Positions 36,641-52,778 of a stretch of DNA of 64,000 nt are shown one piece after another. The notes below the pieces were generated by a model. It was not told where the DNA came from. It worked only from the letters and a program-made list of their open reading frames with translations, and ran no database searches. The position numbers and the translations under genes were made by a program. The stretch covers positions 1,550,001 to 1,614,000 of the forward strand of contig OX485806.1 of NCBI GenBank assembly GCA_950295325.1. Reading direction: 5' to 3'. The stretch comes from Polytrichum commune (Eukaryota; Streptophyta; Polytrichopsida; Polytrichales; Polytrichaceae). Position 1 is the first letter of the stretch. Every line of letters starts with the position of its first letter.

Positions 36641-38348
36641 TTTATTGTTTCTTGTCCTTTGATTGCATTTATCGCATAGAGAACGTAGAGAGCTCCCTCT
36701 CAAGTCTCCATATGTTGCAGACTTTCGTGTAAAAAAAGGACGTGGTGCACTAGATTTCATGTATGACACTAATCTTGATCATAATGTACATGTTAACCAT
36801 AACTTTTAACTCACAAATTACAAGAAGGTGATTTGAAGCATTACGGCAAACAATTTTGTATAATACATATGAATCTAAAGTGCATAATAACCAAATTCAA
36901 GTCTAGGGATGTATGGATTCAACTATGACAAACTCCTTTGAAGAAGATTGTCTAGTGTCTTGATGTTCTGAGATTGAGTGTCCAAAGTCCTATTGTTGTA
37001 TATGGAACTTGTATTGAAAGTTTGCAACAAAAATTGAAGTAACAAATGAAATCAATTTGAATAAAAAAAACCCGTAAAGAAATCTTGGCAATATCTTCTT
37101 TTGTTAAAAACTAATGTACTTGTTAATCTTCATAATTGAGAAGTCAACGGTGGACTCTTCATTGGAATCCTAAATGACATGTGTGGGTCATTATGAAATT
37201 AAAGCCCTTGTATACGAGAAGTTTACATAGAAAAACAAGTGTATATGTACTAACGGCAATGCTAGGAAACGAACTCGTGTATTTCAATTTAATGTGGGAA
37301 ATGCCTCCACTACATATACAACATGTATATCATTAAACAAACAAGCCTTCATTACAAATGAAATCTACTTTCACTTTCCTACAAAAAAAAGTCATTTTCG
37401 TCGACAATGTGTAACTCAACGATTATATCAAATAATCAAAGACAAAACCACACTAGCTTAGCCACAAACCGGAGAGCATGTCTCAAGGAAGCCCACGATC
37501 GCTCAAGAACCTAGTTCGTAAAAACCGAGAACCCAAATGCAAACCCTAACAAGAAAATACATGGCAATCATCGAGGACTTTAATAATATGACAATAATGG
37601 ATGAAAACGTGAATTAAATGAAACTAACACATTCCTTGTCAATATTTCTCTAAATCTTAGGCCCCCTTTTATATGTTTGCCTTTACTTCATAAAAAATAA
37701 TAGCCTTTGTAGATGTACACACTATAGAAAAAATGATACATCTCCCTTATGTATAGCATGTACGTTAATGCCTTAAACAACACCCCTTCTTACACTCACG
37801 ATAGTTTGTACGTGATATGAAGATCCATCCCTTGACTTGAGAACACGCTTTGCATGGAGAGCCATTACTAGATACACAATTCTTGTGAACATAGCCTTAA
37901 AAATAAGTTGGATGTTTTTCATGTCATTTCAACACTTGAATCCGTCTTCTTATATGTGTGTATCAATGTAATTAAAGGGCACCTTGAAACCAAGGCCTAA
38001 ATTCTTGAAAAAAACAAAAATAAAATAAATTCCAACCGGGCTTTGAAGACTAGAATTTTTGTTCTTGCTAACTTCATCTATGGTTGCTTCTTAGAAGTCG
38101 GTCCCTTGTTGATTTATTAGTTAATTTATCTATGTTGGTCCTCATAATGAGATTCTGCAAACTTATCAAGGTGCAAATACTATGAAGTACATTGAGGAAT
38201 GTAATGTGCAATTATATGCAAAGTACGATATTTTAAACTCCTATCATTTCAACACAATTGTGTTTCTTATACCTTTGAACTTATTTAGACATATGTTGGT
38301 CCTTACACAATTTCACTAAATAATTGGTTTCCATGAATTGCTTGTGAA
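36641..38348. other. Intergenic DNA, nothing recognised
   Basis: AT-rich DNA with only chance frames. Confidence 0.4.
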
Positions 38349-39051
38349 CATAACATTATTAACCAGTTCGTGTTCATTCATGTGGGCCTTGAGAATATAA
38401 CCATGGGATGTCCCAACCTAGTGCAAATCATACTCAGGGGATGTGAAGTCGTCCCAAGGTCCTTTAAAATTTGTGATTGGTTGTTGAACTCGTCCCATGA
38501 CCACTCTAGCTTACACCAAAGAAACAAATGTCAGAGTGATCATGGAGTTCGAGGTCCCCAAAAGACGTTTTTAAAGGCCAAAATTATCCACTGACATGGT
38601 CCAATGGGTTTAACGGTGGGAGAAGCAAAAGAGGTGCTCTTGTAGAAAAGGCAAGGGCCCATGGCAGAGAAATACTATTATAATTATTTTATTGGGAAGA
38701 GAAGATGAAGATAAGAGAAGACACAAGAATGGTCGAACTTGAATTTTTTTTCAAAACTGCCATTGTTGGGCATATATTAAAAAAATCACCACATTGGATT
38801 TTTGGTGCATGGTCATTCCTCTTGGTCCACATTGGGTTTACACCTGGTGAGGGGTCCAAAGGCTTTGTAAATCAATTTTATAAGGAATTGGACCATGGAA
38901 GTTGGACCATCGGGTCGGACCATGGAGAAAGGCCATCGTCCATGGTGTAAACTGGCCCTTAATCAAAGTTTCCTTGTACTAAGTTGGGGCATCCCATGGT
39001 TATATTCTCAGGCTCTACATGAACGAACACACACTGCTTAATAATGTTATG
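38349..39051. mobile_element. Foldback-like element with about 78-bp inverted ends
   Basis: 38349-38427 and 38974-39051 are imperfect inverted repeats: CATAACATTATTAA, GTTCATTCATG, CTTGAGAATATAACCATGGG and ATGTCCCAACCTAGT all recur in complement at the other end. Inside lie several GGACCATGG-type words and a GGGCC...TTTACACCATGG segment ending in CCCTTA near 38962, which may be a second element nested within. No coding capacity. Confidence 0.75.
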
Positions 39052-39904
39052 ACTACAATCATAACAGTATTTGTGGTTTTTGAGCATGTCGTGATGTTTG
39101 TTTTAGCTTTCAGCCCCAAACCTTGATTGTATTTATAGAAAAAGTTAGTGTAGATGACAATTGAGCCTTGGAAGTCCTCCATGTTAAAATATCTTAATCC
39201 ACAAGGAAAACTCTCTGGCCTTTAAAGGTCAACCTCTATATGTATGAGAAGCCAATAAGTGGTTGCAAGTGTTTACCAAACATATCTTTCTCAATGAGAG
39301 CTTAGTATTTTTTGGCTTTGCCCTAATGAGGTTTTACTACATTTAGAGCATAAAAATATAGAATTTGATCAATGGCTCTGATATATGGATTTTGAAGTGG
39401 TTGAAATCCTTGATTTTCCCCTTGTTGGATTATACTATTTAAAGACATGAACAAGGTCAAATGACTTTTGATCCCCCCCCCCCCAACTAAGTTATAAATT
39501 TCATGCTTTTAACGAATCACATCAAAGATCGAGTAATTTTGAAGATATTAGAATTTTGATTATTTTTCAAAGAAAAATGTTTCTAAAATGTTTGATTCTA
39601 GTGCAACCTATTATATTTAATAATAAGTCTCCAATTACGATCATAGTGGGTGAATCGGATACTCTCAACAAAACATGTGGGACTGTCATTGCAACTTAAC
39701 TTTAGTTTCGTGGAAGGTTAGACCCATTAATTCTTGATGCCCCCCTCGGTTCTCCCAAGGTGGTTGTATTTGATTCTTTTCTTGCCATTGAATTATTTTC
39801 TTCAGTTTGTGCCAAAACAAACTTACTAGTTCATCCATTGTCCGCTTATAGGAACAAAGTCTTGGATTGCTCACCATTCTAACATTTTTTTAATAAATAT
39901 TTTG
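39052..39904. other. Intergenic DNA with a C12 tract
   Basis: C12 at 39473-39484. Nothing else was recognised. Confidence 0.4.
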
Positions 39905-40115
39905 TTAGAGACGATTGAAATTTTGATGAAAGAACTTACTAAGTAACGGTGAATGTAACATCGTAAATCTATAATGCCCAAATGTTTCACAAGGAATGAC
40001 AAATAATGTTACATTACATTTAGTGTTGGTGACACTACACATGTGGTTTACAATTAGTTTTGAGCAAGACAAATAGAATTGGTGACACAAAATACATAAC
40101 TGGTGTAGTGATGCC
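39905..40115 (+). repeat. MITE-family fragment; empty-site counterpart of 56.2-57.05 kb
   Basis: This segment aligns with 56.23-56.285 kb joined to 56.892-57.05 kb: GATTGAAATTTTGATGAAA, AAATCTATAAT, CAAGGAATGACAAATAATGTT, GTGGTTTACAATTAGT and AATTGGTGACAC occur in order. It lacks the 606-bp insert present in the other copy. Its right end (CACAAAATACATAACTGGTG) is a decayed form of the family palindrome. Confidence 0.75.
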
Positions 40116-41790
40116 ATGCCTTGTTGCATTATAATTGTAAAGGGGGTGGAGTATTTCAGACCTTGGAGACCTGCCAAAATAACTATACTTAACTAGATTT
40201 TTTCAAGACATTTTAGAGAACAACTACAATTAATTAGGAAAAATTCAAACCGATTTGAATAACAACTACAGTTAAATAGAAAATTTCCAAACAACTACAA
40301 CTTGAGAGGTCCAAAATTTGTAAGGAGCCAGCCGACAAATTCATTCATTCGTGAATTGATATATATTACAATAACTTCTTTAAGAGACCTTATGTTAGAA
40401 TTAGTGTTTGTTACCCATGTCATCCCATCCCAAGAAGGAATAGAACCCATCGTTCTTGCAACTGTTGAACCCATTATACTCTAAGTTACTTAGAGATAAT
40501 GAGGTCGTGCTCATTGAGTGTTGATTGAGTGTGAGTTACAAATGGAATTAGATCCCAAATTTAAAAAATTGAATAAAAGAAAAAGGAAAAGATATAGATG
40601 CTATGACCTATCATGGTACTACACTGTAGGCTACATCCAACTTTAGTTAACTAGATATAACTATAGTTAACTAGATTTTTTGGCAAACCAAAATCAAAAC
40701 AATTATAGTTAACTACATTTTTGGCATGTCAAATCATGAACAATTGTAGTTATGAAAGCCAACTAGTTAATTGATGGTTGAATTAGTTGGTTAGTTGTCC
40801 AAGGTCTGGAGTATTTGGAAGGTTGCACAAAGATGATACCTCCTCCTCTTCCCTTATTGCCTCTTTTCCCCTCCCCAATGAAAAACACAACTTCACCTTA
40901 CGGGGGTCCTTGTTGTCACCCCTTAACCCCTAAATGCCTAGGTCTATTTTCAAAAAGTCAAAGCATTATATATGAGTAAAATTTGTTTACTTGATGGAGC
41001 ACAAATTCTAGGTAAACAAGGTTGCATTAGTAGGAAAATATATATTGAAGTTGTAACCAAACTTTCAACATGATTGGACCATATTTGGATTGATTCTAAT
41101 ATTTTGCATGAAAATTTTATACGACTGAAAATAATTGAATTGTAAGCATAAATATTAATCCAACTTTGTGCTTGCAGTATAGATAGTGTGTAAGCATCAG
41201 TCGTTGAGAAGAGTCAAGGGAAAGATTATTAAAGGCGCATGATCGAAGCATCCCTAAATTATAGTTTTCATTTTGGGCAACTTAAACTCCAACTTTCTCA
41301 ATGGTATAAAATCTACAAGTCAAGTTTTTTCCTTAGTTCCAATGATGAAAATATGCATCAAAACTTGATTTAAACATCTTGTGAAAGGAGTATCTTCTAC
41401 AAAGTTTTTTAGATTGATGGTTTGGATCTTTGATCATAAATTAATAATTTTGTTTGGCACCCATCCATTTAAGGGTTAAACACAACCCACCGAACCTATA
41501 TTACAATACAACAACCACAAATACCTACACAATGGCTATTTAAATCAGACAACCGCCTCACAAAACCCATGATTCCATCATCCCTTTACTACCACAAACA
41601 CTTCAAACAATATAATGACACGTTGTGCCAAAACTCCACAGTTGCATGATATTGATGTCGTATACCTTGGTCAACGGACTATATTGACATGTCACAACAT
41701 TGATTATGGTAAATATTGTGGGCCATATTGCACTTGTACCATAGCCTTGCTCCGTAAACTCGTATGAGCTTGAGTCTATGATCAAGGTGA
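40116..41790. other. AT-rich intergenic DNA with repeated AACTAYAGTTAA words
   Basis: AACTACAGTTAA/AACTATAGTTAACTAG-like words recur at least six times between 40180 and 40760, some as local palindromes. No gene was found. Confidence 0.4.

Positions 41791-41840
<50 letters not shown>
41791..41840. repeat. (TC)13(AC)12 compound microsatellite
   Basis: A pure TC run is directly joined to a pure AC run. Confidence 0.95.
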
Positions 41841-43690
41841 CACACTATTATATTAATTTCCACGCTACAAACAATAGTGATATGAAATACTTTCATTCAA
41901 GGGAATGGGAGGTGGTATACAATGGGGGCATATTAAGTTTAATCAAGGTTGCACACTATTTTCACATGATGTTTGAGCCAAACTATAGGGTTGCCCAAGA
42001 AAAATCACACTATACATATGTCCATAGTATTTACTACAAGCAATACAGTTCTAATGGGTTGTCATGGTATCAAACCACATACCCATGTAACTATAAGACA
42101 ACACTCCACTGTACATACTAAAATAACTTGGACACCAAAACCAAAACCAAATTGCACCCCCCTAAAACCCAACCACCACCACATCCATGAGAACCATCCA
42201 CAAACAACATATATGACTATGTGCATAACTCGGCGATTGAACAAACAAGCCAAACAACATGGGTGCCTAGAGGGCCGCATGACAGTCTCTTTCCCCAAAG
42301 AGACTATCTCCGGCATGAAGCTATGCTTGGTTCACAACATGACTTTGTAAACCAATGCCATATTAGATAATAAGCTCAATCTATGTATAAAGGATGAAGC
42401 GCCTCTTGAGTGCAAAACCTTTTTATTGGCATCGTCTCTCCCTTTATATAAGCTGCATATGTTAATGCATTGGTGAAAACTGAAAACGATTAGTATCACG
42501 ACTTTTGGTTTTGATATATATTGAACTTTATATCAAGCCTTCAACTTCCTCGTGTCCCTTAATTGAAATGCTCATCTAATAGAACATTGGCCAGAAAATG
42601 GATGAGATGACATGGAGTCCTACATGTCCGAAAATGGATAGTGTTTGGTGGTCACTCGGACTTTGTGAGATAGCCCAAATAGATTGTCTTAGCAAACAAC
42701 AAAGACGACCTTCATACATATATTTATTTAGTAATATATACTCGAATATTCAAAATATTAACATCATTTCAAGAAGCAATATGCTTATTTATAAGAATTG
42801 GATAGCCGCAAGAGTGCTCTGCCTTTTTATTATCTTGCGCACATGGGTACCTCACTTGCAAATGTGAGTTGTCATGTACCTAGTATGTGTAACGTTTAAG
42901 GTAAGAAGATTGCTTTTACTTTTCACTTGGAGTAAGAAGTATGCTTGTTACTTGACTGGACTATACTTAACCCCCTTAAGGACAGAGGCCAAACTTTGGC
43001 GCATTTCATATATCATCACTAAGTTTCTTCCCCGCATGGCATAGCCACTAAATATATTTAGAATTAAAACGCTAGGTCTTGATCTAAGTCAACTTTACAC
43101 AATGTCCCGTGTCCAAGGTCTTTCCAAATTCAATGTGGATTATTGTTATTGTTATTTTTATTTTTATTTTTTCTTTTCACCCCAAGTTTAATTGACCTTG
43201 AACCTTAATAAAATGAAATAAGATTGATTCAAAACTCCAAGAAGCCAAAAGGCTAATGTGATTAGAAGTACACCGAGATGGTGTCAAAGAGGCTAATTCC
43301 CTAGAGTCATTAAGATAAAGACTAATTGTATCAACTCGATGATTTAGTTGAAAGAAAGACATGAGATTACCTTGTACTACATTTTGAAATAAAGAAAGAA
43401 ACCTATCTCCAATGGAATTGTAAAGGGGACACTCCAACACAAATTTTTGCCTCATTTCAACTAACTTTTAAGAGCAAAAATGACATAATCTTTTATCCTG
43501 AGAAATTGAGATAGTCATAACCCTAATACAATAATGTGAAACCCTAATGTTCACTCCAATTTCCTTGGTCTCGGTCTGAAGGGGAGGCCACACACATTCA
43601 AAAACGTTGGTTTCAAAACCAAGACTTGCAAAAACACCGTCTGGTATCGGAATTGAAAACAAACAATTTTAACCCAAAAAAAAGAGCAAC
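41841..43690. other. Intergenic DNA, nothing recognised
   Basis: Only short chance frames are present. The last few hundred bases lead into the eIF4A-III promoter. Confidence 0.4.
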
Positions 43691-43759
43691 TTTTGAAACC
43701 CAACTCCTCGAAGTCAGGCAAATGTCAAGACCCAAATTCTTTTAACTTGGCTTACCGAA

Positions 43760-44065
43760 CTCCGTTTCGAAACCGGCGTTTTCGAACTTTTTGGCCTCCC
43801 CTTGAAGAGCCGAGTGCCTGCCCGCCTGCCCGTCTAGAGAAGTTTGTGGACGGGCAGGGGGGGTCGTCTCTCGATTGTCTCCCGCTTTCGCCTTTCCCTC
43901 CAAACTTCCTCGACCGAGTGCGCGATTAGGGTTTAGAGCTCCCGCAACAACAACAGAGTGCTCGATTAGGGTTAGGAGCTCCAGCAGCAATCGGGAGAAG
44001 CAAAGCAAAGCAAAGCGTTACGTGCATTTTCCTGTTTGCGTTTGCGTGTCTGTCTATTTGGAGTC
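43760..44065 (+). promoter_or_regulatory. Promoter/leader of eIF4A-III gene with two telo-box-like motifs
   Basis: GC content rises sharply from about 43760. Two direct copies of a roughly 40-base unit carry GATTAGGGTTTA (43924-43935) and GATTAGGGTTA (43964-43974), each followed by AGCTCC and CAACAA/CAGCAA. AAACCCTAA (telo-box) motifs are a known feature of plant translation-apparatus and RNA-biogenesis gene promoters. A CAAAG triplet repeat follows at 44000-44016. The transcription start cannot be placed exactly. Confidence 0.6.
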
Positions 44066-47953
<3,888 letters not shown>

Positions 47954-49139
47954 CTGACCATAGTCTAGTGTTACTTGAATGGGTTTCAGGGATTTTGGCT
48001 AGAGCTAGTTAATGGGCTAGTTGACCGCGGATTGTAGATTAGAATTTTGGTAAGCTTTCGCCTTTTCGACAGCCCAAGAATGCTTTTAGATTTTGGTACT
48101 TAGATTCTACAGCCTTTTATCTGCGCATGTTTGTAGCAACTCTTGTATTCTGTCAATTCTCTCTCTTGTATGGATTCACTTTTTCTGCCATGTAGTTGTC
48201 TGAAGGTCTCTCGCTGAAGTCACTTCCCCTGGTCAGGAGGTGACAAACTGCATGGAAGGAAAAGTGATGAAGTGCTTGTCTGGAGTACCTATCCCCTGCA
48301 TATATAAACACATGTCCCTGACCACTGACTACCCACAAATTTTGAATAAGGCTGCTCTTTTGATTTATTCCGATTGAAGAGTCCTGAACTTCTCAATGAA
48401 GCTGAGAAGCATATATATCCTTGAGATCTTGGGATCTGTATGAAGAAATTCATCACATGTATGTGAAATTGTAAATCTATACCAAGCCCATGGCCATTTC
48501 ATCTCTGGGAGCCATGTAGTGCAAGAGCCTGTGATGTTTAAAAGACAATTCGCTTCAATTTCCAAGTGCCGTAGCACACCTCCAGTTTCAGCATGACATT
48601 ATGGATGAGCACATAAACTTAGCCTTGCTCAAACCCTTAAGACAGCAGCTTTCAGTGTTGTGAGGATGTCTTGAGTGCCAGAAACCTGCTTCTACAATGA
48701 AGTAGAGGTTTTAGGCCAATGGCCTGCTTTAGAAATCGAAGGTCATCACTCAATCGAGGGCCATCACTCATTCTCATGTAATTATTACTAGTGCTCTAAC
48801 CAGTTAATGTAGCACAATAAGTAAATGACATAAGTGGTTGCTTCCGCATGAATGCTGTACTGGCCATCACTCTCTGCCGTTTAATTCCAATACATCTAGT
48901 TTGATTTCCTACTATGTATCTGTGAGTGGCTGTGTATTATGACAGCTCATCAGAACCTAAAGTGTCTTCTCAGCTATAGCCTATCATGTACCACAAGGTG
49001 TAGAGAAGGTTGATGCCATGGCTGTTCATTGCTTTAGACAATGATAGTTACAAATAGCTATGCACCCCGCGGCCAACTGAAAATAGGAATCTCTGCAGCT
49101 CAGTTCGTGGCAGTCAAACTTCTTCTCATATCAATTGTT
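47954..49139. other. eIF4A-III 3' UTR and intergenic spacer
   Basis: No further gene was found. The first few hundred bases should be the 3' UTR of the helicase gene; the rest separates it from the minus-strand AP2 pseudogene. Confidence 0.5.
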
Positions 49140-50975
49140 TTAGAGACTCGAGTCGAACTCTGACTTGGTGTCGACGTCCTTTGTCTCCCTTTTACAATGC
49201 ATCGGTTCTCTCATGATCATCTGTTGGCTCACTCCCAAATTTTTGCTAGCTGATCTGCATGCTAATCCCACAAAACTATTGAATTGACTTTGAGAATCAC
49301 TTGAAGGGCTGGGACTTATTTGATGGCCTACATCTACTGAAGGAAATGCACTAGTATTGTAGATTTGGCAAATCTTTGAGTGCTCAGATTCAGGTCGAAA
49401 GTTTGGTAAGGTTTTGTTCAAGCTGCTTGAGGAGTTCCGAAGACGACGATGGCATTCTAGAGCGGTGGGAATCGGCCTTCTGAACGACTCTACAATTTCC
49501 TAGGGCGCACTTGCTGCCCCACTCGCAACATCATGTCTGGATGGGAGTGTGAAACCTATGGAGGCCAGCCTCTTCACTTCCTTTTCCACAAATTCGAACA
49601 TCTCTACATCATCCACAATTCCAGGTGGAGGTGATAGTAGCGCAACAGTGCCCGGAAAGTTCAACAGGTCTGTCTTCCCGTAATAGTGGAAAGCCTTGCC
49701 AACAGTACGAGCAGCTTGTACTTGAGACTTGAAATGTCCAAGGGAGACCTTATCCTTCCATCTGGGTGGCCAGGGCTGATTTTTCACAAAGTTTTTGCCT
49801 GTCCACGCCCAAAAACCTTGAATTGAAAGGCAAACAAAATTGCAACCCGTCTCAAAATCGGAAATTTCTAAACCAACCCGTCCATGGAAAGGTTAAAGAA
49901 AAAACAACCCGTCCCAAAACCGGTTTGAAAATGAAAATACCCGTCCCGCAAGAGGTATAAATAAGTCTCTTACAATGTTGGCAATTTTTTTTAAAAAGCA
50001 AACAAAAAAATCGAATGATGTTGACATGTGACTGGTTGCACTTGGAAATAATAGGATCTTGACAAATTATGCCTTCAATGTTCGTCAATTATCTGTCTTT
50101 TGCTGTCGATTCTCATCTTTCCAGTCCACCCCATTCTAGATTTTGTGGTTGATGAATTAATGTACGCATGTGAATTAAGCACTTCAAGATTGATATTTTG
50201 ATTGGGTATTAGTGGTTTGATTACATTATGCTTATATTCACATGTCATATATGACATAATGTAACTGATATTTGTACCATTTGTTTTTTTTGGAAAAAAT
50301 TATCAAAAAAAACCCGTCCAAAGTGAATTTGACACGTCCAAAAACTGGTACATTTTCTAAGAACCCATCCACTGGAAATGTTTTTTTTATTTTTTATGAA
50401 CATATCCCTGGACATGTTAGGGACCTTGTGAAAAATCACCACTGCTGGATGGCTTTCATTTCAGCTACCCAAGTCCTGCGATTCGGGCGATAAAGAACCC
50501 CATGAAATATCTTTGCCTCTGAATCATAATTAGCATCACATGATGTTTTGGCAACTTGTCGAGGAGAAAATCGTATCATGGGATCGAGTCGTCGTTGTCT
50601 TGTCCTCTTTCCTAGATTTTGAGTAGGGTAGCGACTTGATAGGAGATCCAGAAAGTCTTCTTGTAGGCACCAAAACACTGCAGCGTTTGGGTATATTTTC
50701 AGTCCCAGTATTTTCGGACAAGAAAGCTTCAGCCAATCTACTGAATTTTTTTCCTCATGAATGCTATTTTGGATGCACGCACGCCCGTAACAACAACTTC
50801 CTCTGGATTTATTGAGCTCTAATAAGATCGCTTTCAGACACCTGACGGAACGACGAAAGGGGTAGCTGCCGTCCCGCACGAATTTAAAGAATGTTCCACA
50901 AGTTTGAGTACCAGTTCTATGAAAGCCTTGTAATATCAGGCTGTCAGTGCAGATTTTATTGTCAACCTTTATGTA
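49140..50975 (-). pseudogene. AP2/ERF-domain gene, interrupted by MITE and nonsense codon
   Basis: On the minus strand a long frame opens after CTTAG at 50976 and runs to 50448. It ends inside an AP2 domain, in FHGVLYRPNRRTWVAEMK (compare the YRGVxxRxxGRWVAEIR strand 1-2 block). The second half resumes at 49777: KVSLGHFKSQVQAARTVGKA then LLNFPG, matching the LGTFxTAExAARAYDxAA helix and the LNFP end. AP2 domains bind GCC-box-like DNA in plant regulators. Between the halves lies a 660-bp TIR element. Downstream the frame carries TAG at 49500-49502 but stays open and protein-like beyond it (EIVESFRRPIPTALE...) to a stop at 49140. I found no splice pair that removes the insert in frame. It is best read as a recent pseudogene; a functional spliced form is not excluded. 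Confidence 0.65.
49779..50438. mobile_element. 660-bp MITE-like insertion in the AP2 domain
   Basis: The ends are inverted: ATTTTTCACAAAGT at the left (plus strand) and ACCTTGTGAAAAATCA at the right. Flanks CCAGGGCTG (49770-49778) and CCACTGCTG (50439-50447) agree at 7 of 9 bases, consistent with an aged 9-bp duplication as made by Mutator-type elements. Near both ends a direct repeat of about 31 bases built on AACCCGTCC and CAAAACYGG recurs (49845, 49876, 49908, 49941; 50311, 50333, 50364). No coding sense. Confidence 0.7.
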
Positions 50976-51494
50976 CTAAGCTGGGAATCTGTGGAGATTG
51001 ATATGTGTTATTGTCACTGAATGCAATGGTTTCTGAATGCAAATGCTGGAGACTCCAGGACATAAAGTATGGTTACAGCTCAAGCTCCAACAAGTTATGA
51101 AGTCGAATGTAGGTAGGCCAGAAGTCGAATGTATTATAAAATTTAAATGCAAAGAAATGATGGAGCTTAATTGGAATGTGGTTTTGTACTGTGCAGAAGC
51201 TTAAAAGAATGTTAAGAAACAAGGAGCTCTTTTATTTAGTAAGTGCAGAATGCAACTCTGATTCAATCCACAACATTTTGGAGTAAGTATCCCTGCTGAA
51301 CGCAGTGAATTATTCTAGAGCTCTATCTTTGTCTACAATGGGAATGAATAGCTTAGAATGAGCATGGGTGGTCTACTTGCATCCATAGAAACCATCTCAA
51401 TGAATTTTCTGTAAATAGACTTGTGGTGAACAAAATTCATCCAACAATTGGCCCCTGGGTTTGCGAAACTCTCAGGTCATGGGGTGATTCATAT

Positions 51495-52778
51495 TCAGTT
51501 TTTGTATTTGATATAGGCCCTTCTATCATCTTTCTTCACCACCTTCACCACCTCGCCCTCATCAATGTCATCTTCGTCTCCGTAGTAATACACTTTGATC
51601 ACATCATCTTCATCTTCATCATCCTCCACACGATGAATACCTGCATGCATCATCATACGCAGGGGTCACATAAATAAATAAATCATTTCCATGAGCCTTT
51701 TAATGGACCTCTTATTCATCCTCACATGTGTATTATCATGCAAGTCTAGATATTGCAAACTGAATTTTTTGAGAAATATTGATATTTTGCGAGATTGTGG
51801 CCTCACTGTGAAATTCATTGTTCAACGTCGCTCTGAGTTCCGCCCTCACAGTGTCCTGTCCGTAGATGGCAGGAGCATAGATATATATATGACGTTTGGC
51901 TGCATGTCAAATGTTGTAACATGCATGTCAATTGTTGGCCGATTGTTGTTGCAAATTTGTAGCTTCCATTTCACATATTAGACTCAAGACAATTGACAAG
52001 TTATATTCAAGTCCCATGGCAAGAATGCTACATAGTTAATCTCTAAAGACCTTACAAATTTGTGACCCACTAGGTTTATGTGGCGTGCAGTGTTGATGCG
52101 AATTAAATGACAGAAATGTCAGTTGTATTTTTGGGGTAGAGAAACGCTTACTGTTCCACTTCGTTCTGGACCATTGTATAAATTTTCATCAGTGGGTGGG
52201 CTCTGCAAGGAGATCAGAGGAGAACAGTGTTAGATCCTAATTCACCAATTTGGAGAAGATAACAGAACTATCAAGCTAAGTATTTAATCCCAAAATATGT
52301 GGAATGCATCTTTCCTCCATGTACAGAAAGCTCCATAGAAGATCTGTACATGGGGGAAGATCCTGGAAGCCCCATAGACTCAGAATTGTCACCACAAGTT
52401 GTGAAGCTGGATCAAATCCTCAAAGCAACAGACATTTGGAGATACGCAACAGGTTGTTCTGAATTATATTACTGAACAAGTTACATAATGAACTGAACAT
52501 TATTCCACTGTGATCCTGGTCACTGCCTGCCCACAGATCGGAAATTCATGCCTTCAGCATTTAAGTAGTAAAGACAAGTTGTTGTAAGTTGTCACAATTA
52601 CACCAACCGAGTCTGCAGAGAACTCTAGCGTTGTTGGACTCAGTCGCTTAATGTTGGATGCAAATGAGAGAGTTGAAGAGTCTGTTATATACATATTAGC
52701 CGACTCAGGGAATTCCAGGCTGCAACAGATGAATGCAGAGAACACCAAGTTTGTGGGGAGAACGACGGCGTTGTCCAT
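51495..52778 (-). CDS. Possible upstream exons of the AP2 gene, or separate small gene
   Basis: Four minus-strand segments can be phased: 52778-52602 (starting ATG), 52202-52152, 51855-51807 and 51640-51495 (TGA). They give 140 residues with agreeing phases 0, 0, 1 and GT-AG ends. The last segment is strongly acidic (HRVEDDEDEDDVIKV, then GDEDDIDEGEVVKVV). I recognise no family. A donor at about 51543 (GTGAAG/gtggtg) would instead link in phase 0 to the AP2 frame starting at 50975, making these the 5' exons of the broken AP2 gene. The opposite strand is also open at 52263-52475 and 52625-52795, so strand choice is uncertain. Confidence 0.3.
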
